From contig JANFOG010000001.1 of the NCBI GenBank assembly GCA_024336345.1, positions 1,984,001-2,048,000 on the forward strand: a DNA stretch of 64,000 nt. The letters are read 5' to 3'. The translations under genes and the position numbers were made by a program. This DNA comes from Mariannaea sp. PMI_226. Taxonomy: Eukaryota; Ascomycota; Sordariomycetes; Hypocreales; Nectriaceae. Under the pieces are notes generated by a model that was given only the letters and a program-made list of their open reading frames with translations, was not told where the DNA came from and did no database searches. Below, piece by piece: positions 34,746-45,224 of the stretch (position 1 is the stretch's first letter; every line of letters starts with the position of its first letter).

Positions 34746-37700
34746 TATGAATGCGGGGAAGATGGATTGACTGACGATCGGTTGGGTTAAGGCGCCGCTG
34801 TCAACAAGTACACTCACCTTTAGAGTGCGAAGGACAGGCGAGGCATCCGCAAAATCTCATTGCACCTATCTTTGAACACACTACGGATAGATTTGAGGGG
34901 GAGCATTCCGCCCAAACAGTAGTTGTCTGCTCCCCTAAGCAAGCCTGTCTTGTAAGTGGTGAGGCAGCTTGTCCAAGTGAAGGGTAAGTAAGGATCAAGA
35001 AAGAAGTCAAGGCTTAGCCATTAGCGAAAGAGAAATGATACCCGTGGCGCTTGGAAGCGCTATCAATGGCAATGAAGAACTTGGTTATTGTGTTTTTTTT
35101 TTCTTTCTTTTCGCTCAATCAACAATGTGACCCATTCCGTTTGAATCTATGGTTGTATCGAAAGCGGACTATTCCGGGTAGTAGGGCTGGTTCTAGAATA
35201 ACGTTGCGTCTCTTTGGGGACGGTGGAGGCTGCTGCTAGGCGGGCTGTTTTTGTCCAAAGACGAGGCTCATGATACACACGATGTGCCACGATATGCCAC
35301 GAAATGACGACGAGGCTGGAATTTAGGCGCCTGCAGTGTCTCATCCTATTGAAGCATAGTCCTCATTCGGAAAACCCAGGGCAAGGCCGATGAGTGAGAT
35401 GGTGGAGGTTCCGGGGTTACATTCAACACTACCAACCATCTAGGTACAGTACAAAAGTGGTACTTGCGTACCTATGTACCGCATGCCATCAAGGATAGTG
35501 AGGGTCGCGATGTTCCCATGTGGCCGGGCTGGCGATGATGGTTCGTTGGCCATCTGTAACTTTTGTTCCAACTCGGCAGGATGGTCCAGGAATGAGGGGA
35601 TGGTTCAAGATAATTATGCGACAAGATGAGTGGAGGGAGGGAGGGGATGATGCTAAACCACCACCATGGAGGGACAATGCAAAGTCGTTGTCCAAGTTTT
35701 GAGGAAATTCTGGCTCACTCTTCTTGTTCTCATGGCTGAAGTAGTCAGTAAGTGGTTAGAGTTACTGTATATTGCCCCTCCATCCATGGCAACTGGCAGC
35801 CCGCTAATCCTTTAGGCCATGCTGTACCTGGCATTTGAGAACAAATGATCTCCAATCCATCCTCCATGACCATCGACTAGTGACTTCTTCCTCATGTTCA
35901 GTCCCCGTGAGTCCAATCACACACTGGCTAGTTGGCGCTGCCACAAAGGTGGTCATCGGTGCGCATCTTGTGAGCTCATCTGGCCCATGGATGGGACCCA
36001 TATCCAGAATGCATTTTTTTTTTTGGTTGAAAATGCTCTTCCTGGATGCTGCATGTATGCATGCAATAGTTAGATACTTAGATACAGTAAGTACCTGCCT
36101 ACAGCAGGTCATTTGACAAGTAGTTTGTTGGATCAGCTCGTTGGATCAGCTCGTTGGAGGAATCAAGCTCAAATGGTCCCGTTGCCAAGCTTTCTGAGAA
36201 AGTGGACCCGGCTGGAAGGCTTCCAGTAGGTTATCCCCAGCTTTCAGGCTGATGAACCCTGAGATTCTGTATTCGTATTTGTTCAACAGATACCAGCAAC
36301 AGCCAAGATCAGTCAATAATCAGACCCAGGGTCTAGGGCCAAGAAAGATAAGTGGGCAATCGTACACAGGAAGGCATTGCCAACCCCTTCCCACCCATAT
36401 GCATCAGTGAGCTGACTTATTAGACCGCCTACTCCCCTCTCTCAGCTTTGCGTCCATTCTCTTGAGCCTATGAAGCGTCAACGCTTTCCTCGGGAAAATC
36501 TGCAGTTTGGTGCACAATTTCCTTTTCTTCGGGCTTATCGAGGAGACAAATATGTGATGAGCTGAGCCACCGCTGACGTGTGCAACAAAAACGCCTTTTT
36601 TTGTAACTGGATGGCGCACTGTGGTGAAACGAAGGAAAAAGGCATTTACGACTCCCCCTTGTTTTGAGAAGTAGATGGGATGAGACGCTTATGGTGGTGG
36701 CCATGGTAGTAGATGACTCGATCATGCAAGCAATTTTTCCTTTTTCCCCTTCTTCTTCTTCTTATTCTCGCACCTCGTACTGATTCATGTACGTTGGTCA
36801 TTTTCGTTTAGGGCGACAATTGGCAGATCAATTGTCACCCATCATCACTCAACTTCCCATTTTGGGTCTGACCATCCCGGGGTAACGGAGTGCGAGGCGA
36901 TGAAAGGAAAGCGCTTGGACCTGAAAAATGGCAGCACTGGCTATAAGAGTTGAAAGTTATGTAGCCTGCAAGTTGCATCCTTGGAGCCAGGCAATTACGG
37001 TGGGGATATAATCGAGCCAGTGTTGTCAATGTCGTGTGCCTGCCTATGGATAGAAAGAGCATGGTCAAGTAACGCGCAATTGCATACGTACATACTATGT
37101 AATTTGTTACTGTTGTGATGTCAACCCTTTGAGTGGCTTGAATAAACTGGGTGGTTACAATTGGCGGTCTCTCAGAGGGATGTGTGGGCTCAATGGTCAA
37201 ACTACTTCTACCTGCATGAGGTACGACACGGGACTGGATCTATTAGTAGTAACGACTGAACATTGTTATTTCAGCGAAGGGCCATGGTTTTTATTTGCTC
37301 GGAAATCCGGCATTGATGTCGACGTTTGTATTCCATGTACGTCGTCTGTACATAACTCTCTACGCCCTATCTTACGAGGCAACCTATGAAGAACGAGATC
37401 TTAGGTACTGTACGGAGCATGTACGAGTACGTAGATATGTCATTCATACGCCAAACGAAACGACAAGGTGAACAGGCCCCTACACCCCTGCAGGCTGCCA
37501 TCGATCTGATGCGGAACCCAGCCGGATGGTGACAGAGCCAGAGACAAGTTAGCCGAAGCAACCTATAACTAGTACAGTACTGTACAAGTTGACGATAGTG
37601 GCAAACTTGAGTACCCCTACACATTTGCTTCTGGCTGAGGCCTTTTATCTCTCTTCTTCCTATGAACCCTTGGTGGTGAGGGCACTGTACTATGCATGCA

Positions 37701-39434
37701 TGACTGGACCATGGTTGAATAGATGAAAATAAAAAAAATAACGAAAATCGCCAACTATGGGCTTACCAATGATGTATCAAAGATCCTAAAGTTGGGGAAC
37801 ATGAGGAGGAGACTTTGAGAAAGGATGACTCGGATTTGAGCAGAGAGACAGACCGGTGAGGACGGATATGATTATTACGAACAGGCAAATAAGCGCCATC
37901 TTTGCACTGTACATACTGGTACTTGACTGGACCCTGAAGGAACAGCCGGAAACTGAAAAAAATGAAATAAATACTTAAATAAATAAATAAAAGAGCACCA
38001 CCAGTCTGCGGGAGCCTGCCCATCAGGTAACGTTGATTCATGGCTTGACAGATGTATTGACCATTTTTGGGGGGCAAGGAATCGAAAGAGGGGCGGGGAA
38101 GGCGAGCAGAGCAACCCAGCCAGCGCAGCCAGCGCCGCCAATGCCCCCAACCAGCCAGTGGACGCAGCGACTTACCTTAGGTAGCTCGCCTCTTTCTCGG
38201 GCTGACACCGCTGCGACGTATTCGTACTCTGGGCCTGCCGCTCTCGGGCGTCCCACTTGCCCAGCCTCCCAAGCAACCTGTTGGATGATTTGTTGTCACA
38301 CACGCAGTCGTCTTCAGTATTTTGGTACTTTGGAAATGCACATTGACACCGCCTTCTTCTTCTCACCTCTCAAATCAATGACCTCCCTGTTCACAGCCCC
38401 TAGATGGACCCTTAGAAGAAAGGTCCTCGACCCCATAATAGGCACGTACCTACAACTCTTCGTACCCCGTGCATATTACGCAGTCCGCAGTACCTACGCC
38501 CAGAAGGTGCGTCTGAAACCTGGATATGGAACCCTTTGCTCTTTGCTCCTTTCTCTCATCTTTTTTCTTTTGTTTCAAGGGCCTACAGTATGTGGATTGG
38601 CATGGGTGGATGATGTGGTAGGTAGGCAGGTTACTTTTATTCTACCATTGATCTTCAATTCTTTTATCAGCCCTTTGGTACCTTCCCTATTTCGTACCTC
38701 ATATGTACCGCATGTACCAATGTGGTTACTGCTCCCTTCTAATGTGTGCGCATGTGTCAAGTGCCGAGAGAGGCTTATAAAAGTGCCTAGGTACAGTCCC
38801 GTACCTTAGGTACTTTACTCTAGGTACCTGCCTTAGGTATCCTACGGGACAGGAAACCCTTGGTGGGGAAAGTCATGGAAGTTACACGCCTGCCCGCTCT
38901 CACTCGCTCGCTCGCTCGCTCTGCGCCGTCGACGCCGTCAACCAACTCCAAACTCCACCACCCATCCACATCCACATCGGCCCCGTCGTGGACTATCCCA
39001 GACGCCTCGTCTTGTCAGCCATTGGGAAGGTTTCTTTTGTTCTGGCCGCTTCGTAACTTGCATACATCACACCCTTGTCCTCCATCCCCCCCAATCTGGC
39101 TCGGTCTAGCCCGCTTGTCTTGCCGGCAGCGGCATCGTCTTGCATTCTTTCGCGATGCTCATATAGCAGCCCTATTTTCCTCTTCCCTTTCCTCTTCTCT
39201 TTCCCTTTCTCTTCCAACCCTCTCCCTCCTACTGGCTCCTCTATTTGTCTCATCCAACCCCACGGACCCGGAGCCCCGGCAAGACAGGATTATTTCCGGC
39301 GGGAAGATCCCTTCCTCCCATCCTAGTCCCTTCCCTTCGCTATCCGGTCTGCCCTCCGATACTTGCTCTCACCTTTCGTCTGTCGTTGCGCAAGTCGCAC
39401 TCCGGGCCTCAGCTGCCCACTAACCTAAAAAGCC
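34746..39434. other. Intergenic, 4.7 kb, no supported gene
   Basis: The largest open frame (38033-38809, +, 258 codons) has erratic composition and no family resemblance. Another at 38860-39423 (+) is CT-rich and stops just before VPS62, so it is probably promoter and leader. A 13-bp unit is tandemly duplicated at 36131-36156. AGGTAC/TAGGTA motifs cluster at about 38780-38850, some 600 bp upstream of VPS62. A CTCG microsatellite lies at about 38903-38920. Confidence 0.5.
36131..36156. repeat. 13-bp direct tandem duplication
   Basis: GATCAGCTCGTTG occurs twice back to back (36131-36143 and 36144-36156) with no mismatch. Confidence 0.9.
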
Positions 39435-40964
39435 ATGTATTGGCTTCGCCGATTCGTTATTCTACTCACCTTCTTGTTGATAATCTCCTTTGGCGCATGG
39501 ATTGTTCCCCGCGTCCTTGATCCCACCACCCGGGGCCCCGAGAAGCGAGCTCGAGATCGTCGTTGGGTTGATACGAGTCCATACTTTTGGGATCGCCAAG
39601 CCTGTCGTTGGATTGGAGTCTGCGGCCTACACCACCTGAGAAGCGATCCTGCCACACGAGGCAACTTGGACGACGATGAATGGAAAGATTTGAAGCGTCG
39701 TGCTTTGCGCTGGGAACCCGACGAGTTGCCCCGTCAAGACCACAAGCGCAACATCCACCAACGACGAAAAATCCTGCGCGGAGTTCCTGATTATGTTACC
39801 AAGTATGCACCCTTGGTCCACCTCTACTCGGGCGAGGAGTTTTGGCCCTCAGACATTCGTGAGCATGTTGAGCATATGACCGTTTACGTTGATGACGAAC
39901 CTCTCAACTCCACCACGAAATGGACCCTGGACAACTTACACTTACTGAACGAACATGCCGGCAAGGTTACACTTCACAGCAACGACGATGTAGAAGAACG
40001 CCCCGGCTGGTTGCATAGCCACGACAATATTCCCAATAAGTTTCCTGGAGGAGAAGTGGGAGACGATGCGCCTTCTCCTCGCAAAGGAAAGCAACTCAAC
40101 TCTCCTGAGCTCAGAGAACCAACTTCATGGTACGATGTCAATAAGAAGATACCACTCCATCGAATCGACGACCCTCGGCGCCGTAAGTTCCAACACGATG
40201 CCTACCTGACCCCCGAAAAGAAAATTGCTGTTCGCGGCCATAAGCCTGATGCCAGTGGCTACTCAAGCGCCCCTGCGGTTCTGGTCATGGTGGATAAAGG
40301 TTCCGGCGTCCTTGATGCTTTTTGGTTCTTCTTCTACTCTTATAACCTGGGTCAAACTGTATTCAACATTCGATTCGGCAACCACGTGGGTGACTGGGAA
40401 CATTGCATGGTCAGGTTCGAGAATGGCGTGCCTAGGGGCATTTTCTTCTCTGAGCATGAAGGCGGCCAAGCCTACGCCTTTGACGCTGTTGAGAAACGTG
40501 GCGACCGCCCCGTCATCTACTCGGCAGTTGGCTCCCATGCCATGTATGCCCTGCCTAGCACCCATCCATACGTCCTGCCATTCAGTATCCTCAAGGACGA
40601 AACCGATCGAGGCCCCCTCTGGGACCCCTCTCTTAACAACTACGCCTACCACTACGACTACACTAAGGACTTCGGCGACGATGACATCGATCAGTTCGAG
40701 GATGAGGAGGAGGTTGAGTCCGAGAGCCTCGTGCCAGCCGCTACCAACCCGCACGCTCCGACGTCCTGGTTTCACTTCCGTGGTCGCTGGGGTGATGAGC
40801 TTTACTCTCTCGCTGACCCGCGACAGTGGCGTCTCTTTGGACAATACCACTACGTCACGGGCCCCGACGGACCCAAGTTCAAGACACTTGACCGTGAAAA
40901 GATGTGTCAAGGTCAAAAGTGTAAGATTTTGTACGACCTGGATCCCAAAACGACTTGGTATTAG
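39435..40964 (+). CDS. VPS62: Vps62/Tda6-family vacuolar sorting protein
   Basis: This single-exon gene encodes 509 residues. It opens with a short basic start and one hydrophobic helix (about 6-24), a likely signal anchor. The C-terminal half contains the Vps62 family signature: FNIRFGNHVGDWEHCMVRF (near 315-335), FFSEHEGGQAY, and YSAVGSHAMYALPSTH, followed by a Trp-rich segment. Yeast Vps62 and its paralogue Tda6 were linked to cytoplasm-to-vacuole and vacuolar protein targeting. The biochemical activity of the family is not established. The middle (about 170-265) is polar and less conserved. Start choice rests on the first ATG before the hydrophobic helix. A three-codon upstream frame (ATG at 39155, stop at 39164-39166) lies in the CT-rich leader. 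The 3' flank carries a 26-base T run. Confidence 0.9.
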   Translation: MYWLRRFVILLTFLLIISFGAWIVPRVLDPTTRGPEKRARDRRWVDTSPYFWDRQACRWIGVCGLHHLRSDPATRGNLDDDEWKDLKRRALRWEPDELPRQDHKRNIHQRRKILRGVPDYVTKYAPLVHLYSGEEFWPSDIREHVEHMTVYVDDEPLNSTTKWTLDNLHLLNEHAGKVTLHSNDDVEERPGWLHSHDNIPNKFPGGEVGDDAPSPRKGKQLNSPELREPTSWYDVNKKIPLHRIDDPRRRKFQHDAYLTPEKKIAVRGHKPDASGYSSAPAVLVMVDKGSGVLDAFWFFFYSYNLGQTVFNIRFGNHVGDWEHCMVRFENGVPRGIFFSEHEGGQAYAFDAVEKRGDRPVIYSAVGSHAMYALPSTHPYVLPFSILKDETDRGPLWDPSLNNYAYHYDYTKDFGDDDIDQFEDEEEVESESLVPAATNPHAPTSWFHFRGRWGDELYSLADPRQWRLFGQYHYVTGPDGPKFKTLDREKMCQGQKCKILYDLDPKTTWY

Positions 40965-42419
40965 AGATAGGATGGATGACTGGCTTCAAATTTTCTTCCC
41001 CATAGATTTTCCCTGTTTTCTCTCTCTTTCTTCTTGGCGTTGCTTCCTTTATGGGTTTTCCTTTCCTTTTTTTTTTTTTTTTTTTTTTTTTTGCAATTAC
41101 ATATCACTGAGCGCGCAAGTCAGGTTCCCCCCCAAAAATCTGAAGTCGAGTCAGTGTTTCCTAGGGTGTGGTGGGTTGGAAAATACGAAGCACTCGTATT
41201 CGTATAGGGCTGTTAGGAAGAGTGTGGCATGTTCCGACATTAGAAGGGCATTGGGTTTAACGGTGTTCTCTGACTGTCTTTAGGGATGGTCTTGCATGAT
41301 ACTCTTGGAGTCGGTGGTATACTGGCCATATGAGGAGATTTCTTCTCTTTTGCTGTTTTTTTTTTGCTCATAGACGGCATTGCCTTTACGAGAATAGGAG
41401 TTGGATCATGATGAGGACCAGTGATGGTGGAAGGGGAGAGTGTCGATACCCGATACCACGAACGTGGTCGCAAATTAGAGACAGAGTACGACTCTCTGTC
41501 ATGTCATTTATCTGTTTATTTACTCAACAGAGTACCCCCTCTATGAGGAGTTACGAATCTTTCTTTCTTTTTTTAAACAATGCGTGACGCCAATTGCAGC
41601 CCAATTCCTCACATGCCATGTTTTTGAACTAGGAGCTGTTTGCGCATGTGGTTCACAAAGTCATGAAGACGTCGCCGAATGAAGCCGAAGCCAATTCTTT
41701 GTTCACACACTTCAATTAGCTGATGGAGCAAAACTTCTTATCCAAACCTCCCGTGGAAGCGGCGGGGAACCCTGTGTACACGAGCGGCCGTGATTTGCAG
41801 ATCCCCGCGGCTCCCGAGAAGGGCTCTGCCGCTATCTTAGAGAAAGCCAATTGCCTACGCCCAATAGTTTCCCCCATTAATTGGTAGTATTGTATCGGAC
41901 GGGAAGACAAGGGAAGCGAACCGGTAAGAATTCGTAGCCAAAATAAAGGATGACAAACAAGTCTCCAACACACAAAACTGAAGAGCATACGCACACATAT
42001 GTGCATTCAAAACAAGAGTGGTGGCATTTGGTATGTGCATCTAGTACTACATTAAAGCAACAAGAAGCTGAGAGGTTTCCAGAGCCTTTTCTCGAAACAC
42101 ATCGCGCTATGGCGTGGACCAAACCGACCTCACTCCTCCCTCCGCTTTGGGCACCCTGTTAATTATACTATACCTACGCCACGCTATCCCACCCATTGAT
42201 CCGTCACTGCCGAGCCGCTCTTTGCCCTGTGCAGACGCCTCGTGATGTTGCCTCCGAGAAACGCCAAAACAAGAATTGGAAAAAAAAGGAAATCGAGGTA
42301 TGTCTATATAGACAAGTAGAAATCTGCCCCCCCCCTCGAGTAACATCGTGGTGGTAATGAAAGAAAATGACACCGCATGACAACGTATATCAACACAACA
42401 TTTAATAATCATTTCATCC
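40965..42419. other. Intergenic: VPS62 and unknown-gene 3' regions
   Basis: This tail-to-tail spacer contains a T26 run at 41067-41092 just after VPS62. No convincing gene is visible; short frames on both strands lack resemblance. Confidence 0.5.
41067..41092. repeat. Poly-T run (26 nt)
   Basis: This uninterrupted T run lies in the probable 3' UTR of VPS62. Its length may be unstable in assembly. Confidence 0.9.
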
Positions 42420-45224
42420 TCATGGCCTGTTCTCGTCATCTTCGTGAATCTGAAATTCAGCATTGTCGGCCGGCCATGCACTCTGGGTGCTGGGATACTC
42501 CGACGGCTGACTGCTGACATTACTGCCCTGGCTGGCCTCTTGGGGGTCAATGTTCTCCCCGTCCGACATCTGGCCTTGGTCTTCGATACCAGGCCAAGGC
42601 TCATCTTCAGGGAGTTGCCAGCGGTTGGATCCAGGCCCAGCATTGACTTCAACCTGAGCCATCTCCTGAATGCTGCCGACGCTCTCGTCATCTTCATAAA
42701 AGTCATCCGAACCACTTTCATACATGGTCATCTCGAAATCTTGCTCTTCGTCGGAAGCGTATTCTGGAGCAGCTCGTGCTACGCTCCCGCTTCGAGTCCC
42801 CCGGATTTCTTGGAGGGGAGCGTTGCTGTACGGGGTGGCATATGCAAACGGCGTGGTGCCCCTCGTTGGCTGACGATCACTTATGCCTAGGGGCATTGGG
42901 CTTGGTGAAGCGGTCCATCTAGGGGTAAATCGGTGGTGACTTGGCGATCTTGTACTTCGCCTCCGCTTCACCGCGGCGGATTGAGAAGTAGCGTGTAAAG
43001 CAGGGGACGACCGTCGACTTTGCCCATGTGAGGCGACGCGTCGTCTGCTCGAGGCCGGCGACACTTGCCACCGCCCGGTCATGGGCATTGATGATGTTCG
43101 AATATGTGGTGGCCGGGATCCCCTTCTGTTAGCCAGCACAGGTGATTGAGCCCTAGTGAGTGCGGGGCTTGAGGCTCTTATTGATTGAACTGTTGGGAAA
43201 TATGCCTGGGATGGGGATGATGATATCGTCCTTTGTCGCTCGCGGGGTATGTTGCTCGAAGCCTTTACACTAGGCGCCTCGTCCAAAAGCTCAGTCCAAG
43301 ACCAGTAAGGCTCAAAGTCATCGGACTGATCACCGGTTTGAGATGCTGCGGGTTCGCTTTGAACCTGGCCCATTTCTCGAAGCCTTTGCCAAGTCCAGCC
43401 TGAGTCGTAAGCCTGGAAGTCTTGGAGATAGGCATCTGGATGGGTGATGAACAGCCTAGGTTCTGACGACCTCATCACTACCGAGCTTAGGAACTGCACA
43501 TCCCAGAGTGCTGGCGTCATCAGCTCAGCTGGGCTGAGAAATCGCAGTCGTGAATCCTTATGAATCTTGCGCAAAGGAACCCAGGCGGACTGAAGACCCA
43601 TGAAAGTCGACATTCGTGCGTCCAAAGCCTGCGGTCGTGAAAATATCTCCATTTTGCGAAACACACTGCCAAATACCTCATTCATAGCCATGGCAACACT
43701 CCTGGCGTCAGAGCCTCTAACTGTCAGTGTCTTGATTAAACCCCGACTTCTTAGTCGCTGGTCAACAACGCTTTTATCGCTGTATGCCTTAGGCAGTAGC
43801 CACTTCATATCGTCGCGAGTGTTGGCCCAATCGGAATACAAGGGTGATTGCGAGCGGAGAGTGGGTGTGCTGTATGTCATAGGAAGCTGAGTCCAATCAT
43901 CACTGGTGATGATGGGTTCAGTTTTGAATTCATGGGCCTCCTGCCAAACTTTCTTAAGGGGGAATGGCAAAAACACCACTTCAATTTCCCAAGGATGGTT
44001 TGTTGACGGGATTAGAGATTGGAGATGAGCAACTTGGGCTTGCAAAACCTGTACTTGACTTTGAAGTTCCTGAGAATAGGTCGGCCGGCTAGTGATGCTG
44101 GTCGACACAGAGACAACACTAGCATCGTCGCCACGACGCGATACGACACTATGATTGTCGTTGACGAGCTTTTCAACCTCATCGACCCTGCTTTCAAGCT
44201 CCGTGATTCGAATATCCGCATGGTCATGCTTCTCATGACACTCCTCATGGCCAGGGGCGGCAAATGAGACAGTCTCCAGTCTGTCTAGGCGTTGGTCATG
44301 CCCGCTCACCGTCTCGCTCAGATTCTTGAAAGCTCGACGGGAGACGCCACTAAACGAAGCAGTGTGTTGGTTCCCCTGTATGGATGTGTCCACTGGAGGA
44401 CTTTCTGCATCTTGGTGATCCTGGGCAATAAAGACAAACGATTCTGCTCGCACGGTAGATCCTTCCGGTGCGATAGCGGATACAATAGCACCTGCGGTGG
44501 GCAGAGACTTATCCTGTATGGGTGGTGGTGGTGGTGGTGATTTAGATCCAGCTACGCCACTTAATGTATTTAGGCCTTTCCCAGCAAAAGGCCGTAGGTA
44601 CTTAGCATGGGCTGAAGAAGTTGTGGAGGCCGTTTGGGAAGGCATCAAACATTGGGACGGGATTGGGGGCAATGGTGCGGCTTGCGGTTGAGATTGAATG
44701 AGACCGCCCCAGCTCATGGTATCTGGCAGCGAAGCAAGTTCATTCTGGGTCGGGGGAGGCCTATAGTTTGGGCTAGGATTCTCGGGTGTCCTATGAAGAA
44801 AAGAAAGGGTTTCGGGAACACTGAAGCTTGGTAAGTTTTGTCCGGGCACGGCGGGTGATGTTTTGGTGGTCCAGTCAATCACAGGGCTTAATGGTTCCCG
44901 GCCGGTAATCCTGGGCTTCTCATTTTCCTGGTTGAGAAGATTTAGGTCCGGAAACTGGAAATCCCGATCGCCTTCCTCATGATAGCAGGCATGGTGGTTG
45001 CACATGCACCAATGGGTTTGTTCTGGGGCGAGAGTTCCTCCGCTGCTACGAGTCCAGAAACGACGGCATCCGCACTTGGCTCCATTGGCACCTGGGCTTA
45101 GGTCCACAAAGTTGCATGATCCTCCGGGTAGATTGGTACTGGTATTCCTGAGAATGGGAGTGTCCGTGTAGATGTCAAAGGGGTTGGCTGTGAGATGCGA
45201 CGGGTCGAAGGAAGGTGTGGCCAT
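42420..45224 (-). CDS. Unidentified fungal protein with Cys/His cluster and coiled coils
   Basis: This long intron-free frame encodes 934 residues. I do not recognise a named family. An N-terminal cluster of C37, C51, C53, C73, C75, H77, H78, C80 and H82 (CxC...CxCxHHxCxH) looks like a metal-binding site. A Pro-rich, disordered stretch follows (about 100-290). Heptad-like segments at about 335-356 and 384-406 suggest short coiled coils. A compact, Trp/Phe-rich block at about 409-620 (starting PWEIEVVFLPFPLKKVW) looks like a folded domain. The remainder is Arg/Ser-rich (about 640-800) and then strongly acidic to the end. This composition suggests a nuclear or chromatin-associated regulator, but that is only inference. 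The upstream region is GA-rich on the plus strand (CT-rich leader). Start is the first ATG of the frame; an extra upstream exon cannot be excluded. Confidence 0.75.
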   Translation of the reverse strand: MATPSFDPSHLTANPFDIYTDTPILRNTSTNLPGGSCNFVDLSPGANGAKCGCRRFWTRSSGGTLAPEQTHWCMCNHHACYHEEGDRDFQFPDLNLLNQENEKPRITGREPLSPVIDWTTKTSPAVPGQNLPSFSVPETLSFLHRTPENPSPNYRPPPTQNELASLPDTMSWGGLIQSQPQAAPLPPIPSQCLMPSQTASTTSSAHAKYLRPFAGKGLNTLSGVAGSKSPPPPPPIQDKSLPTAGAIVSAIAPEGSTVRAESFVFIAQDHQDAESPPVDTSIQGNQHTASFSGVSRRAFKNLSETVSGHDQRLDRLETVSFAAPGHEECHEKHDHADIRITELESRVDEVEKLVNDNHSVVSRRGDDASVVSVSTSITSRPTYSQELQSQVQVLQAQVAHLQSLIPSTNHPWEIEVVFLPFPLKKVWQEAHEFKTEPIITSDDWTQLPMTYSTPTLRSQSPLYSDWANTRDDMKWLLPKAYSDKSVVDQRLRSRGLIKTLTVRGSDARSVAMAMNEVFGSVFRKMEIFSRPQALDARMSTFMGLQSAWVPLRKIHKDSRLRFLSPAELMTPALWDVQFLSSVVMRSSEPRLFITHPDAYLQDFQAYDSGWTWQRLREMGQVQSEPAASQTGDQSDDFEPYWSWTELLDEAPSVKASSNIPRERQRTISSSPSQAYFPTVQSIRASSPALTRAQSPVLANRRGSRPPHIRTSSMPMTGRWQVSPASSRRRVASHGQSRRSSPALHATSQSAAVKRRRSTRSPSHHRFTPRWTASPSPMPLGISDRQPTRGTTPFAYATPYSNAPLQEIRGTRSGSVARAAPEYASDEEQDFEMTMYESGSDDFYEDDESVGSIQEMAQVEVNAGPGSNRWQLPEDEPWPGIEDQGQMSDGENIDPQEASQGSNVSSQPSEYPSTQSAWPADNAEFQIHEDDENRP

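Noticed and set aside
38033..38809. 258-codon plus-strand open frame
   Set aside because: Erratic composition, starts with a non-ATG-like context, overlaps other long frames, and no domain or family resemblance.
38860..39423. 187-codon plus-strand frame before VPS62
   Set aside because: Ser/Pro/Leu-rich translation of a CT-rich promoter and leader, ending just before the VPS62 start.
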